DNA of 64,000 nt from Clostridium_AD sp050717535 (lineage in GTDB: Bacteria; Bacillota; Clostridia; Clostridiales; Clostridiaceae): NCBI RefSeq assembly GCF_050717535.1, contig NZ_JBOITM010000083.1, forward strand, positions 1 to 64,000, in the 5' to 3' direction. Shown here piece by piece: positions 25,381 through 35,595 of this stretch (position 1 is its first letter; every line of letters begins with the position of its first letter). The notes beneath the pieces were generated by a model. That model was not told the origin of the DNA, made no database searches, and was given only the letters and a program-made list of their open reading frames with translations. A program made the position numbers and the translations under genes.

Positions 25381-26775
25381 GTGGATGCATATTTACTTGT
25401 AGATTTTGGAAGTACATATACTAAACTAACTGTTGTGGATATAGAAAAAGAAGAAATAATTGCAACAGCTAAAGACATAACTACAATAGAAGATAATATA
25501 ATGATAGGCTATGACAAGGCTTATTCAAAAATAGAAGGCATTATAAAAGAAAAGGATGTTAATTTCGTTAATAAGTTAGCATGTTCCTCAGCTGCGGGTG
25601 GTCTTAAAATGATAGCTATTGGTCTGGTGCCAGATTTAACTGCAGAGGCTGCCAAAAGAGCGGCACTTGGAGCTGGAGCTAGAGTGTTAAAAGTATATAG
25701 CTATGAATTAACACTTACTGAAATTGAAGAAATTAAAAATTCGAATTTGGACATAATACTTCTTGCAGGTGGAACTGATGGTGGTAACAAACAATGTGTT
25801 ATACACAATGCAAAAATGTTAGCTGAAAATGAAGTTAAATTACCAATAGTAGTGGCTGGAAATAAAGTGGCAAGCGATGAGATAAGAGAAATATTTACTA
25901 AGGCTAAGATGTACTTTACTATTACAAGTAATGTAATGCCACAGTTAAGTAAGCTAAATGTAGAGCCTGCTCGCGAAGAAATTAGAAAAGTATTTATGGA
26001 TAAAATCGTAGATGCTAAGGGACTCAGCAATGCAGAAGAGTTAGTAAAAGGTATCTTAATGCCAACACCAGCAGCAGTTCTAAAGGCTGCAAGGACATTA
26101 AGTGAAGGCAGTGATGAAGAAAGTGGTCTAGGAGATTTAGTAGTTATAGATATTGGTGGCGCAACCACCGATGTACATTCTATAGCAGACGGAGAACCTA
26201 CAAAAGCTGGGGTTACCGTAAAGGGTCTTGAAGAACCATTTGCTAAAAGAACTGTTGAAGGTGATCTTGGAATGAGATATTCGGCAGTTTCATTAAGAGA
26301 AGCAGCTGGTAGCAGAAAATTGAGAAAGTATCTAGGTGACACGACGCGAAAAATTGATATTGATGCAAATTGTAAATATAGAATAGAACATATAAAGATG
26401 GTTCCTATGACTAAGGAAGAAATAGATTTTGATGAGGCTATGGCAAAAGTGGCCACAGAGTTATCAATGGAAAGACATGTAGGCACCATCGAACACACAC
26501 TTACTCCAATGGGAGCTATGTATACTCAAATAGGGAAAGACCTTATGGATGTAAAGTTTGTTATAGGTACAGGTGGAGTATTAGTCCATAGTGAAAATCC
26601 ACAAGATATTTTAAGTGCAGGAGCTTTTAATGAGGAGAATCCAATATATTTGAAACCACATAATGCAAAGTATTTGCTTGATAAAACTTATATATTATCT
26701 GCTATGGGATTGCTTTCACAAGATTATCCAGATAAGGCTGTTAGAATCATGAAAAAATATTTAGTGCAAGTATAA
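25381..26775 (+). CDS. mutL: Glutamate mutase accessory protein MutL (reactivating ATPase type)
   Basis: The protein has 464 residues with an actin/Hsp70-like ATPase fold: DFGSTYTKLTVVD at the N-terminus, LAGGTDGG, and VVIDIGGATTDVHS as the second phosphate loop. Encoded between the two mutase subunits as in C. tetanomorphum and C. cochlearium. The family is thought to reactivate the mutase by exchanging damaged cobalamin. Confidence 0.93.
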   Translation: MDAYLLVDFGSTYTKLTVVDIEKEEIIATAKDITTIEDNIMIGYDKAYSKIEGIIKEKDVNFVNKLACSSAAGGLKMIAIGLVPDLTAEAAKRAALGAGARVLKVYSYELTLTEIEEIKNSNLDIILLAGGTDGGNKQCVIHNAKMLAENEVKLPIVVAGNKVASDEIREIFTKAKMYFTITSNVMPQLSKLNVEPAREEIRKVFMDKIVDAKGLSNAEELVKGILMPTPAAVLKAARTLSEGSDEESGLGDLVVIDIGGATTDVHSIADGEPTKAGVTVKGLEEPFAKRTVEGDLGMRYSAVSLREAAGSRKLRKYLGDTTRKIDIDANCKYRIEHIKMVPMTKEEIDFDEAMAKVATELSMERHVGTIEHTLTPMGAMYTQIGKDLMDVKFVIGTGGVLVHSENPQDILSAGAFNEENPIYLKPHNAKYLLDKTYILSAMGLLSQDYPDKAVRIMKKYLVQV

Positions 26776-26793
26776 TTATTAGGAGGGATTTTA

Positions 26794-28251
26794 GTGGAAT
26801 TAAGAAATAAGAAATGGACAGACGAAGAGTTCTTTGAAATTAGAAAAGAAGTATTAAACCAGTGGCCAACAGGTAAAGAGGTAGATTTAAAAGAAGCTAT
26901 AGAATACAATAAGAAAATTCCTGATCATAAAAATTTTGCAAAGAAATTAGTAAAAGCTAAAGAAGCAGGTATAACACTAGCACAACCAAGAGCAGGTGTG
27001 GCATTAATTGACAAGCACATCGAACTTCTAAACTTCTTAGAAAAAGAGGGTGGCGCTGATTTACTGCCAACAACAATAGATAGTTATACAAGGTTAAATA
27101 GATATGATGCATGTGAAATAGGAATAAAGGACAGTATAACTGAAGGAAGATCATTGTTAAATGGATTTCCAGCAGTAAATCATGGAGTTAAAGGTTGTAG
27201 ACAAGTATTCGAAGCAGTAAATATTCCATTAGAAGCAAGACATGGTACACCCGATGCAAGACTACTTGCTGAAATAACTCATGCTTCAGGTTGGACTTCA
27301 AATGAAGGCGGCGGAATTTCTTACAATATTCCTTATGCTAAAAATGCAAGTTTGAAAAAATCAATGTTAGATTGGCAATATTGTGATAGACTTGTTGGTT
27401 ATTATGAAGAACAAGGAATATCAATAAATAGAGAACCTTTTGGACCATTAACAGGAACCTTAGTTCCACCTAGTACATCAAATGCAATTGCAATAATAGA
27501 AACATTAGTTGCAGTTGAACAAGGAGTTAAAAACGTTACAGTTGGATATGGTCAGTGTGGTAACTTAATACAAGACGTAGCAGCTATAAGAGCTCTAGAG
27601 GAACAGTGCCAAGAATATTTAACAGCTAATGGATACAATGATGTATATTTAACAACAGTAATGCATGAATGGATGGGAGGATTCCCAGAAGATGAGGCAA
27701 AAGCTTTTGGAGTTATAGCAACAGGAGCTGCAGCAGCTGCACTTGCAGGAGCAACAAAAGTAATAGTTAAAACTCCTCATGAAGCTGTAGGAATTCCTAC
27801 TAAAGAAGCTAATGCTATGGGAATAAGGGCTACAAAAATGACTTTGAACTTATTAAGTGGTCAAAGAATGGCTATGTCTCCAGAATTAAAAACTGAAATT
27901 GAAATAATAAAAGCAGAAACGAAATGTATGGTAGATATGATTTATAAAGTTGGAAAAGGTGATTTAGCTGTAGGAGTTATTAAAGGCTTTGAAATGGGAA
28001 TTATTGATGTACCATTTGCACCAAGTAAATTCAATGCTGGTAAAATGATGCCTGCAAGAGATAATAATGGAGCAATTAGATACTTTAAATTCGGTAATCT
28101 ACCATTAACACAAGAATTGAAAGATTTTAATAGTAAAAAGTTGGAAGAAAGAGCGAAGTTTGAAAATAGAGATGTATCCTTCCAAATGACAATAGATGAT
28201 ATATTCGCAGTAGGAAAAGGTGTATTAATAGGAAGACCAGAAAAAAAATAA
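26794..28251 (+). CDS. mutE: Glutamate mutase large subunit E
   Basis: The protein has 485 residues, a TIM-barrel subunit that holds the substrate and adenosyl group (GPLTGTLVPPSTSNAIAIIE, then TVGYGQCGNLIQD and TVMHEWMGGFPEDEAKAFGV). Length matches the characterised clostridial enzyme (about 483). GTG start after TTAGGAGGG. Confidence 0.96.
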   Translation: MELRNKKWTDEEFFEIRKEVLNQWPTGKEVDLKEAIEYNKKIPDHKNFAKKLVKAKEAGITLAQPRAGVALIDKHIELLNFLEKEGGADLLPTTIDSYTRLNRYDACEIGIKDSITEGRSLLNGFPAVNHGVKGCRQVFEAVNIPLEARHGTPDARLLAEITHASGWTSNEGGGISYNIPYAKNASLKKSMLDWQYCDRLVGYYEEQGISINREPFGPLTGTLVPPSTSNAIAIIETLVAVEQGVKNVTVGYGQCGNLIQDVAAIRALEEQCQEYLTANGYNDVYLTTVMHEWMGGFPEDEAKAFGVIATGAAAAALAGATKVIVKTPHEAVGIPTKEANAMGIRATKMTLNLLSGQRMAMSPELKTEIEIIKAETKCMVDMIYKVGKGDLAVGVIKGFEMGIIDVPFAPSKFNAGKMMPARDNNGAIRYFKFGNLPLTQELKDFNSKKLEERAKFENRDVSFQMTIDDIFAVGKGVLIGRPEKK

Positions 28252-28303
28252 ATAAAAATGTTTTTATTAGATTCAAAAATATATAGAAGGATAGGTGTAT
28301 ATT

Positions 28304-29545
28304 ATGAAAATTATTGATGTATTATGTTCAACAGGAAGAACAGGATTTTATTTTGACGACCAAAGAGCTATAAAAGCTGGAGCAGGACATGATGGTTTTA
28401 CATATGTAGGAGAACCAGTAACAGAAGGATTTACATCCATTAGACAAGCAGGAGAATCAATATCAGTAATGATTATACTTGAAGATGGTCAAGTAGCTTA
28501 CGGAGATTGTGCAGCTGTACAATATTCAGGAGCTGGTGGAAGAGATCCATTATTCCTTTCAAAAGATTTTATCCCAATTATAGAAAAAGAAATAGCACCA
28601 AAATTAATAGGTAGAGAATTAAATAACTTTAAAGAAATGGCAGAAGAGTTTGACCACATGTTAGTTAATGGTAAAAGACTTCATACAGCTATAAGATACG
28701 GAGTAACACAAGCTATTCTAGATGCTGTAGCAAAAGCTAAAAAAGTAACTATGGCAGAAATCGTTCGTGATGAATACAAAACTGGAGTAGATATTAAGAG
28801 AATTGCTATATTTACACAATCAGGTGATGATAGATACAATAGCTCAGATAAAATGATAATTAAAGGTGCAGACGTAATGCCTCACGCACTAATAAACAAT
28901 GTAGAAGAAAAATTAGGACTTAAGGGTGAGAAATTACTTGCTTATGTTCAATGGTTAAGTGCTAGAGTATTAAAACTCCGAACTGATAAAAACTATAACC
29001 CAATATTCCACATAGATGTATATGGAACAATAGGAGTTGCTTTTAACAATGATATAAAAGCTCAAGCAGACTATATAGCAACACTTGAAGAAGCTGCTAA
29101 ACCATTTGCTTTGAGAATTGAAGGACCAATGGATGTTGAGCATAGAGAAAGACAAGTTGAAGCACTAGCTGCATTAACTGCTGAACTTGATAATAGAAAA
29201 ATCAATGTTGAACTAGTTGCAGACGAATGGTGTAACACATATGAAGACGTAGTATTGTTTGCAGATAAGAAAGCAGGCCATATGCTTCAAATAAAAACAC
29301 CAGACTTAGGTGGAGTTAACAACATAATTGAATCAATACTATACTGCAAGAAAATGGGCCGTGGAGCATACTGTGGTGGAACATGTAATGAAACTAACAG
29401 ATCAGCAGAAGTTTGCACAAACATAGCTATTGCTTGTGGAGCAGACCAATGTCTTGCTAAACCAGGTATGGGTGTAGATGAAGGATACATGATAGTTAAT
29501 AATGAAATGAATAGAGTTGTAGCTCTAGTTAATAGAAAAAAATAA
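28304..29545 (+). CDS. mal: Methylaspartate ammonia-lyase
   Basis: The protein has 413 residues, the same length as the C. tetanomorphum enzyme, and reads as a close relative from MKIIDVLCSTGRTGFYFDDQ to the end. It belongs to the enolase superfamily: the base lysine is in HMLQIKTPDLGG, the opposing histidine in VMPHALINN, and the metal ligands in HIDVYG, RIEGPMD and VADEWCN. It removes ammonia from 3-methylaspartate to give mesaconate. ATG 28304 after GGATAGGTG. Confidence 0.97.
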   Translation: MKIIDVLCSTGRTGFYFDDQRAIKAGAGHDGFTYVGEPVTEGFTSIRQAGESISVMIILEDGQVAYGDCAAVQYSGAGGRDPLFLSKDFIPIIEKEIAPKLIGRELNNFKEMAEEFDHMLVNGKRLHTAIRYGVTQAILDAVAKAKKVTMAEIVRDEYKTGVDIKRIAIFTQSGDDRYNSSDKMIIKGADVMPHALINNVEEKLGLKGEKLLAYVQWLSARVLKLRTDKNYNPIFHIDVYGTIGVAFNNDIKAQADYIATLEEAAKPFALRIEGPMDVEHRERQVEALAALTAELDNRKINVELVADEWCNTYEDVVLFADKKAGHMLQIKTPDLGGVNNIIESILYCKKMGRGAYCGGTCNETNRSAEVCTNIAIACGADQCLAKPGMGVDEGYMIVNNEMNRVVALVNRKK

Positions 29546-29576
29546 TTAAATATAAATTTGGGAAAATTACTTAGAT

Positions 29577-29602
29577 AGGCGGTTTATATAAACTGCCTTT
29601 TC
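29577..29602 (+). terminator. Hairpin between mal and the mesaconase genes
   Basis: AGGCGGTTT and AAACTGCCT pair (one G-T) around ATAT, followed by TTTTCCC. It may be a partial terminator that lowers expression of the genes after mal. Confidence 0.6.
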
Positions 29603-29638
29603 CCATATTAAAATATTTACTTAAAAAGGAGTCAACGA

Positions 29639-30481
29639 ATGAAGGAAATAAATGTAGCAGAAATAACAAAAACCATAAAAAAACTATGTATAGATGCTAA
29701 TTACTACCTCTCTGATGATATGAGAGATCAATTAAAAAAGGCTAAAGAAAAGGAAACTTGGGATATAGCAAAAGGCATTTTAGATAAGATTTTGATAAAT
29801 GCAGATATAGCTAAAAATGAAAAAATGCCAATGTGCCAAGATACTGGTATGACTTGTGTGTTCATAGAACTAGGCCAAGAGGTTCATATAATAGGTGGCG
29901 GGCTTGAAAGTGCTATCAATAAAGGTGTAGCGCAGGGTTATGAAGAGGGATTTCTAAGGAAGTCAGTAGTTAGTGATCCAATTCAAAGGGTAAATACAAA
30001 GGATAACACTCCAGCAGTTATATATTATGATATAGTGCCAGGAGATAAATTAAAAATAACTGTAGCTCCAAAGGGATTTGGGTCAGAAAATATGAGCCAA
30101 ATTAAAATGCTCAAACCTTCAGATGGACTTCAAGGGGTTAAAGAATTTATCATAAAAGTAGTAAAAGAAGCTGGTCCTAATCCATGTCCACCTATAGTGG
30201 TAGGAATAGGTATAGGCGGGACTTTTGACAAGGCAGCAAATCTTGCTAAAAAAGCAGCAGTTAGACCTACTGATAAGCCAAACGCAAATCCATACTATGA
30301 AAATCTTGAAAAAGAGCTTAAAGAGGAAATAAATAAGCTAGGCATAGGACCTCAAGGTTTTGGGGGAAAAACTACTGCTTTAGCTGTTAATATTGAAACT
30401 TATCCAACTCACATAGCAGGTCTACCAGTGGCAGTAAACATAAATTGTCATGCTGCAAGACATGCTAGTGCAGAGCTTTAA
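29639..30481 (+). CDS. Class I fumarase-type hydratase, alpha subunit (probable mesaconase)
   Basis: The protein has 280 residues. Three cysteines expected to hold a [4Fe-4S] cluster are seen in PMCQDTGM, GPNPCPP and NINCHAARHA. Family members hydrate fumarate, mesaconate or L-tartrate. Placement between methylaspartate ammonia-lyase and the lyase genes points to mesaconate hydration to (S)-citramalate. Fumarase activity may also exist; sequence alone does not separate the two. Confidence 0.92.
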   Translation: MKEINVAEITKTIKKLCIDANYYLSDDMRDQLKKAKEKETWDIAKGILDKILINADIAKNEKMPMCQDTGMTCVFIELGQEVHIIGGGLESAINKGVAQGYEEGFLRKSVVSDPIQRVNTKDNTPAVIYYDIVPGDKLKITVAPKGFGSENMSQIKMLKPSDGLQGVKEFIIKVVKEAGPNPCPPIVVGIGIGGTFDKAANLAKKAAVRPTDKPNANPYYENLEKELKEEINKLGIGPQGFGGKTTALAVNIETYPTHIAGLPVAVNINCHAARHASAEL

Positions 30482-30501
30482 GGATAAGGGAGGAGAATAT
30501 T

Positions 30502-31059
30502 ATGGAGAAAAGAATAACTACGCCACTTACGATAGATAAAGTTAAAGATTTAAAAGCTGGAGACAGTGTACTGTTATCAGGTGTAATATATACAGCTAGA
30601 GATGCAGCTCATAAAAGACTAGTTGATCTTATAGATAAGGGAGAAAAACTTCCAATAGATGTTAAAGATGCAGTTATATATTATGTAGGACCAACTCCTG
30701 CAAAACCTGGAAATGCATTGGGATCAGCAGGTCCAACTACTAGTTATAGAATGGATGCTTACACACCACAACTTTTAGATAAGGGTTTAAAGGGAATGAT
30801 AGGTAAAGGACTCAGATCAGAAGAAGTTGTAGATTCCATGATTAAAAATGGTGCTGTATATTTTGCAGCTATTGGTGGTACGGGAGCTTTAATTGGCAAA
30901 TGTGTAAAAAAGGCAGAAATAGTAACTTATGAGGATTTAGGCTCTGAAGCTATAAGAAGACTTGAAGTAGAGGATTTACCTATAGTTGTAGTAATAGATA
31001 GTCAAGGTAACGACCTATACAAGCAAGGTCAAAGTGCTTATTTAGAAAGTGTAAAATAA
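30502..31059 (+). CDS. Class I fumarase-type hydratase, beta subunit (probable mesaconase)
   Basis: The protein has 185 residues, the C-terminal swivelling domain of the two-subunit enzyme. The conserved GPTPAKPGNALGSAGPTTSY and RMDAYTP segments bind substrate. Directly follows the alpha subunit with GGGAGG as ribosome binding site. Confidence 0.92.
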   Translation: MEKRITTPLTIDKVKDLKAGDSVLLSGVIYTARDAAHKRLVDLIDKGEKLPIDVKDAVIYYVGPTPAKPGNALGSAGPTTSYRMDAYTPQLLDKGLKGMIGKGLRSEEVVDSMIKNGAVYFAAIGGTGALIGKCVKKAEIVTYEDLGSEAIRRLEVEDLPIVVVIDSQGNDLYKQGQSAYLESVK

Positions 31060-31091
31060 ATATAACTTAAAGTAGAGCGAGAGGTGATACC

Positions 31092-31355
31092 ATGGAAATA
31101 AATAAACCAGCCAAAGCAGGAACAATGGAATCTAACGATATATATGTAATGATTATGCCTAGCCCTAAGGGTGGTATTGAAATTAATCTTCAGAGTATTG
31201 TTATGAAACAGTTTGGTGAAGAAATAGAAAAAGTAATACGTAATACTCTTAAGGAATTAGGAGTTGAGAGTATTATAGTAAATGCTCAAGATAAAGGTGC
31301 ATTAAATTATACAATAAAAGCTAGAATAGAAACTGCTACAAAAAGAGCTCAATAA
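31092..31355 (+). CDS. citD: Acyl carrier protein (gamma) of citrate/citramalate lyase
   Basis: The protein has 87 residues. The serine in AGTMESND is the usual attachment point of the phosphoribosyl-dephospho-CoA group in this family. It carries the acetyl arm of the lyase complex. Slightly shorter than typical CitD (about 97). Confidence 0.93.
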   Translation: MEINKPAKAGTMESNDIYVMIMPSPKGGIEINLQSIVMKQFGEEIEKVIRNTLKELGVESIIVNAQDKGALNYTIKARIETATKRAQ

Positions 31356-31367
31356 GAGGTGATTAAT

Positions 31368-32240
31368 ATGAAAAAGTTGAGAAGAACTATGCTTTTTATG
31401 CCAGGTAATAATCCGGGAATGCTTCAAAATGCAGGCATATTAGGTGCAGACTCAATTATATTAGATTTAGAGGATGCTGTAAGTCTAACAGAAAAAGACA
31501 GTGCTAGAATTTTGGTAAGCGAAGCTATAAAAAATGTAGATTATGGCAATGTAGAAGTAGTAGTAAGGGTAAATCCATTTACTACGGAATTTGCAAAAAA
31601 AGATATTGATGTAATAGCAAGAGTTAAACCAGATACACTAATGATACCAAAAGCTACAGAAGAAGAACTTATAGCTATAGACAAAATACTTACAAAGATT
31701 GAAAGTGAAGAAGGATTTGATGCGAAAAGTATAAAATTAATTCCTTTAGTAGAAACAGCCTATGGTCTTGAAAATGTTTATAGCATAATAAAATCTTGTG
31801 ACAGAATAGTAGCTATTTTACTTGGAGGAGAAGATTTAACTTCAGATTTGGGTATTGTGAGAACAAAGCCAGGAGAAGAAATTTTCTATGCAAGAAATAA
31901 AGTAGCTGTTGCCTGCAGGGCAATGAAGGTGGACTCTATAGACACTCCATTTACAGATACCAATGATTTTGATGGATTAGCAATAGACACTAGGAAAGCT
32001 AAAAGTTTAGGATTTACAGGAAAAGCTGCAATAAGTCCAAAACATATTGATACTATTCATTCTGTATATGCTCCAAGTCTAAAGGAAATAAAACATGCCC
32101 AAAGGGTACTCGAGACTATGGAAGAAGCAGAAAGAGAAGGAAAAGGAGTATTTTCTCTAGATGGTAAAATGGTAGATGCTCCAGTTATAAATAGAGCTAA
32201 AAACACAGTAGAACTAGCAAGAGTTTTAGGTCTTATCTAA
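31368..32240 (+). CDS. citE: Citrate/citramalate lyase beta subunit
   Basis: The protein has 290 residues, a TIM barrel of the HpcH/HpaI and CitE family (LRRTMLFMPGNNPGM, DSIILDLEDAV, VVRVNPF, LLGGEDLTSDLG). It cleaves the citryl- or citramalyl-thioester into acetyl-ACP and oxaloacetate or pyruvate. ATG 31368 follows GAGGTG. Confidence 0.94.
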   Translation: MKKLRRTMLFMPGNNPGMLQNAGILGADSIILDLEDAVSLTEKDSARILVSEAIKNVDYGNVEVVVRVNPFTTEFAKKDIDVIARVKPDTLMIPKATEEELIAIDKILTKIESEEGFDAKSIKLIPLVETAYGLENVYSIIKSCDRIVAILLGGEDLTSDLGIVRTKPGEEIFYARNKVAVACRAMKVDSIDTPFTDTNDFDGLAIDTRKAKSLGFTGKAAISPKHIDTIHSVYAPSLKEIKHAQRVLETMEEAEREGKGVFSLDGKMVDAPVINRAKNTVELARVLGLI

Positions 32241-32289
32241 AAGCTTATTAGAAGCTACTTTAGTGTATTAGTTAATTGAGGTGATAATA

Positions 32290-33828
32290 ATGAAAAATGT
32301 ATTAGGTAGAGAAATACCTGAATATATAGAAGGTTATGGAAAAGTAATCCCTTATGAAGGTGCATTTAAACATGCCGGTATTAAGGTGAAAAAAGAAGTA
32401 AAATTAAACTGCGTAACTCCAAATGACAAAAAAGTTTTAAGTAGTATTGAGGAAGTTTTAGACAAGGTAGAGTTAAAAGATGGCATGACAATTTCATTTC
32501 ATCATCATTTAAGAAATGGCGATCATGTACTTAATTTAGTTGTTGCTGCTATTGCTGCTAGAGGAATAAAAAATATTACATTAGCGGCAAGTTCATTATT
32601 CCCAAACAATGTGCCTTTAATTGAGCACATAAAAAATGGTGTGATTACTAAAATATTCACTAATTATATGTCCGGTCCAGTAGCGCAAGAAATTTCTAGA
32701 GGAATATTAAAAACTCCAGTAATAATGCATACCCATGGTGGACGTGCTAGAGCAATCGAAAGTGGAGATTTGCACATAGATGTAGCTTTCATTGCAGCAC
32801 CTACAGCGGATACTTATGGAAATGTTAATGGATTGTATGGAAAATCAGCATGTGGTGCTCTAGGTTATGCAGTAGCAGATGCCGAGTGTGCAGACAAGGT
32901 AGTAGCAATAACGGATAATTTAGTACCATATCCAGCTTGCCCTATTGAAATTAGTCAGATATATATAGATTATGTTGTAGAGGTGGATTCTATTGGTGAT
33001 CCAGCTGGAATAGTATCAGGAACTACAAAAATTACTAACGATCCAGTGGGACTTAAAATAGCTAAAATGGCTAACCAAGTTATGGTGGCTACCGGTCTTG
33101 TTGTGAACGAAATGTCATTTCAAACAGGTGCAGGCGGAACTTCACTAGCTGTAGCTGCAGAACTTAAGAAATACATGAAAGAAAATGAGATAGTGGGAAG
33201 CTTTGCATCAGGTGGAATAACTGGATATCTTGTAGATATGTTTAAAGAAGGATTGTTTAAATCCTTATTTGATGTACAGTGTTTTGATTTAGAGGCAATT
33301 CAGTCCTATGTAAGTTCACATAAGCATCAGAGAATGTCTGCTTCTATGTACGGAAACCCAGATAACAAAGGCGCGGTTGTAAACAACCTAGACATAGTTA
33401 TCTTAGGTGCTACAGAAATAGACACAAACTTTAATGTTAATGTAACCACTGGTTCAGATGGCGCTATTATGGGCGGGTCTGGAGGACATAGTGACACAGC
33501 AGCAGGAGCTAAGCTTACAATAATTGTTACGCAATTAATGAAGGCAAGACTTCCAATTATAGTTGACAGTGTAACTACAGTAACAACTCCAGGTGAAAGC
33601 ATTGATGTTATTGTAACAGAAAGAGGAATAGCAGTTAATCCAAGAAGAACAGATATAATAGAGAAATTAAAGAAAACCAATCTTCCTATAATGACAATTG
33701 AGAAGCTTAAAGCAATAGCTGAAAAGATGACAGGTAAACCAAAAGCTATTGAATTATCAGATGAAATAGTTGCAGTTATAGAATATAGAGATGGATCAGT
33801 AATTGATGTGGTTAGAAAACCTCTATAA
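32290..33828 (+). CDS. citF: Citrate/citramalate lyase alpha subunit (acyl transferase)
   Basis: The protein has 512 residues of the CoA-transferase-like CitF family. Conserved stretches include TISFHHHLRNGDHVLNLV and GGSGGHSDTAAGAKLTI. It exchanges the acetyl group on the carrier protein for the substrate. ATG 32290 after GAGGTG. A strong terminator follows. Confidence 0.94.
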   Translation: MKNVLGREIPEYIEGYGKVIPYEGAFKHAGIKVKKEVKLNCVTPNDKKVLSSIEEVLDKVELKDGMTISFHHHLRNGDHVLNLVVAAIAARGIKNITLAASSLFPNNVPLIEHIKNGVITKIFTNYMSGPVAQEISRGILKTPVIMHTHGGRARAIESGDLHIDVAFIAAPTADTYGNVNGLYGKSACGALGYAVADAECADKVVAITDNLVPYPACPIEISQIYIDYVVEVDSIGDPAGIVSGTTKITNDPVGLKIAKMANQVMVATGLVVNEMSFQTGAGGTSLAVAAELKKYMKENEIVGSFASGGITGYLVDMFKEGLFKSLFDVQCFDLEAIQSYVSSHKHQRMSASMYGNPDNKGAVVNNLDIVILGATEIDTNFNVNVTTGSDGAIMGGSGGHSDTAAGAKLTIIVTQLMKARLPIIVDSVTTVTTPGESIDVIVTERGIAVNPRRTDIIEKLKKTNLPIMTIEKLKAIAEKMTGKPKAIELSDEIVAVIEYRDGSVIDVVRKPL

Positions 33829-33835
33829 TACATAA

Positions 33836-33875
33836 AATAAAGCTGGAATTAATAATTTCCAGCTTTATTTTATTT
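33836..33875 (+). terminator. Terminator after citF
   Basis: A near-perfect stem AAATAAAGCTGGAA / TTCCAGCTTTATTT with the loop TTAATAAT, followed by TTATTTC. It separates the structural genes from the maturation genes citC, citX and citG. Confidence 0.88.
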
Positions 33876-33959
33876 CATATTATTATTTTCTAGTAAAACT
33901 AGATATATTGGCTTTTTATATATAATAAACATATAATATATTTAAATATAGTGTTGTTA

Positions 33960-34020
33960 ATTGCACCATCGAAGATGATGATTTAACGACGTTTTAGCAC
34001 TATCGGTGATGATTTAATGA
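33960..34020 (+). repeat. Two imperfect direct repeats before citC
   Basis: GCACCATCG then GATGATGATTTAAC, and GCACTATCG then GTGATGATTTAATG, lie head to tail with a spacing of about 34 bp just before the citC ribosome binding site. They may be a regulatory site or a copy of a dispersed short repeat. Confidence 0.45.
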
Positions 34021-34032
34021 GGAGGAATTTTT

Positions 34033-35076
34033 ATGTGCGGAATTGTAGCCCAGAAAATTAATCTATTGGATAAAGATGCAGTAAAAGAAGTAAGAGATTT
34101 TTTACAAACCTTTCAGCTATTACTTGATGATAACGTTGATTATACTATAGTTGTTAGGCAAAATGAAGAAATTAAAGCCACCTGCTCTAAGGCGAAAAAT
34201 GTGTTTAAATGTTTTGCGGTTTCAGAGGATTTAAGAGGAACTGGTGTAGCAGCTATTCTTATGGGAGCAGTATCAGATAGGTTATTTGAGGAAGGAATTT
34301 ATCATAGTTTTATATTTACTAAGGTAGCAAATATAGATATATTCACCTCACTTGGGTACAATCTTATCTATAAAATAGAAAATGTGGCTCTACTTGAAAG
34401 TGGAATATATGATATAGAAAAGTATTTGGAAGATTTGAAAAAAATATATAATATAGATGGAATTACTAAAAAGTCAGCAATAGTTATGAATTGCAATCCA
34501 TTTACTTTAGGGCATAAGTATTTAATAGAAGAAGCTGCATCACAAAGTGAAGAGGTACTGGTATTTATAGTTGAAGAAGATAAATCCTCGTTCCCATTTA
34601 TTAATAGATATAATATGGTTAAAGAAGGTGTTTCACATTTACCTAATGTGAGGGTGATTAAAGGTGGAGAATACATCATTTCCGAGGCTACCTTCCCAAC
34701 ATATTTTTTAAGGAAAAAAGATGAAATACTAAAGGCTTATACTACACTCGATGCGTCTATTTTTGGGAAATATTTTTGTCAAACTCTAAATATAACTAAA
34801 AGATTTATAGGAGAGGAACCATATTGTCAGGTTACAAATGCTTATAATGATGCTTTGAAGGATATTTTACCGAGTTTTGGAGTAGAAGTTGTAGAGGTAA
34901 AAAGAAAGGCTTTTATGGATGATATTATTAGCGCGTCGAAGGTGAGAAAATTAATAGTTGAAGGAAAAATATCAGATATTCAGAAGCTTGTTCCGAGTTC
35001 AACTTGGAAATTTTTAAATACTTTAGCAGGAAAGGAGATAATGGGGCGGATCAAAGTAAGTGATTCTCCACATTAA
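34033..35076 (+). CDS. citC: [Citrate/citramalate lyase] ligase
   Basis: The protein has 347 residues. A GNAT-like N-terminal domain (about 1-115, CFAVSEDLRGTGVAAILMG) precedes a nucleotidyltransferase domain (NCNPFTLGHKYLIEEA with the HIGH-like GHK, and ISASKVRKLI). It acetylates the thiol of the lyase prosthetic group using ATP and acetate. Start after GAGGAGG. Confidence 0.93.
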   Translation: MCGIVAQKINLLDKDAVKEVRDFLQTFQLLLDDNVDYTIVVRQNEEIKATCSKAKNVFKCFAVSEDLRGTGVAAILMGAVSDRLFEEGIYHSFIFTKVANIDIFTSLGYNLIYKIENVALLESGIYDIEKYLEDLKKIYNIDGITKKSAIVMNCNPFTLGHKYLIEEAASQSEEVLVFIVEEDKSSFPFINRYNMVKEGVSHLPNVRVIKGGEYIISEATFPTYFLRKKDEILKAYTTLDASIFGKYFCQTLNITKRFIGEEPYCQVTNAYNDALKDILPSFGVEVVEVKRKAFMDDIISASKVRKLIVEGKISDIQKLVPSSTWKFLNTLAGKEIMGRIKVSDSPH

Positions 35077-35082
35077 TATGAT

Positions 35083-35595
35083 ATGTATACAGCAGAAGAT
35101 ATATTTCTAGAAAGAGAAAGAAGAGTTGAGTTTCAAGAAAAACTATTAGAAAAATATAAAATGTCAATACTGGTTATAAGGGTTAACTATCCTGGAATAA
35201 ATAAGGATAACCATTTTTCACAACAAATAACTATCATTATAGAGCAAATACTTAGTGAAATATTTTCTTATTCTATTCATTATAAAATAATGACTACTAC
35301 TGCGGAAGGTCCTATTGTGATTATGGCTATAAACAAAACAGCAATAGAAATAAAATCAATAACACTTGATATTGAGGATAAACATATTTTAGGAAGATGT
35401 GTAGACATAGATGTATATGATGAAAATGGTAGGGGTATTGGTCGAGAAAATTTTGGACTTGGCATGAGAAAATGTTTTATTTGTGATGATATAGCTCATA
35501 ATTGTGTAAGAAGTAAAAAACATAGCAAAGATGAAATTGAAGGATTTATAAAAAATAGATATTCGGAATATATGGAGAAATTTTATGGAAAATAA
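35083..35595 (+). CDS. citX: Apo-citrate/citramalate lyase phosphoribosyl-dephospho-CoA transferase
   Basis: The protein has 170 residues. The motif GRCVDIDVYDENG and the cysteine-rich RKCFICDDIAHNCVRSKKH are typical of CitX, which attaches the prosthetic group to the carrier protein. No good ribosome binding site is seen, so coupling with citC (6 bp upstream) is likely. Its end overlaps citG by 11 bp. Confidence 0.9.
   Translation: MYTAEDIFLERERRVEFQEKLLEKYKMSILVIRVNYPGINKDNHFSQQITIIIEQILSEIFSYSIHYKIMTTTAEGPIVIMAINKTAIEIKSITLDIEDKHILGRCVDIDVYDENGRGIGRENFGLGMRKCFICDDIAHNCVRSKKHSKDEIEGFIKNRYSEYMEKFYGK

Noticed and set aside
25701..26498. 265-codon antisense frame in mutL
   Set aside because: Its length follows from the codon bias of mutL; the sense gene has clear family motifs.
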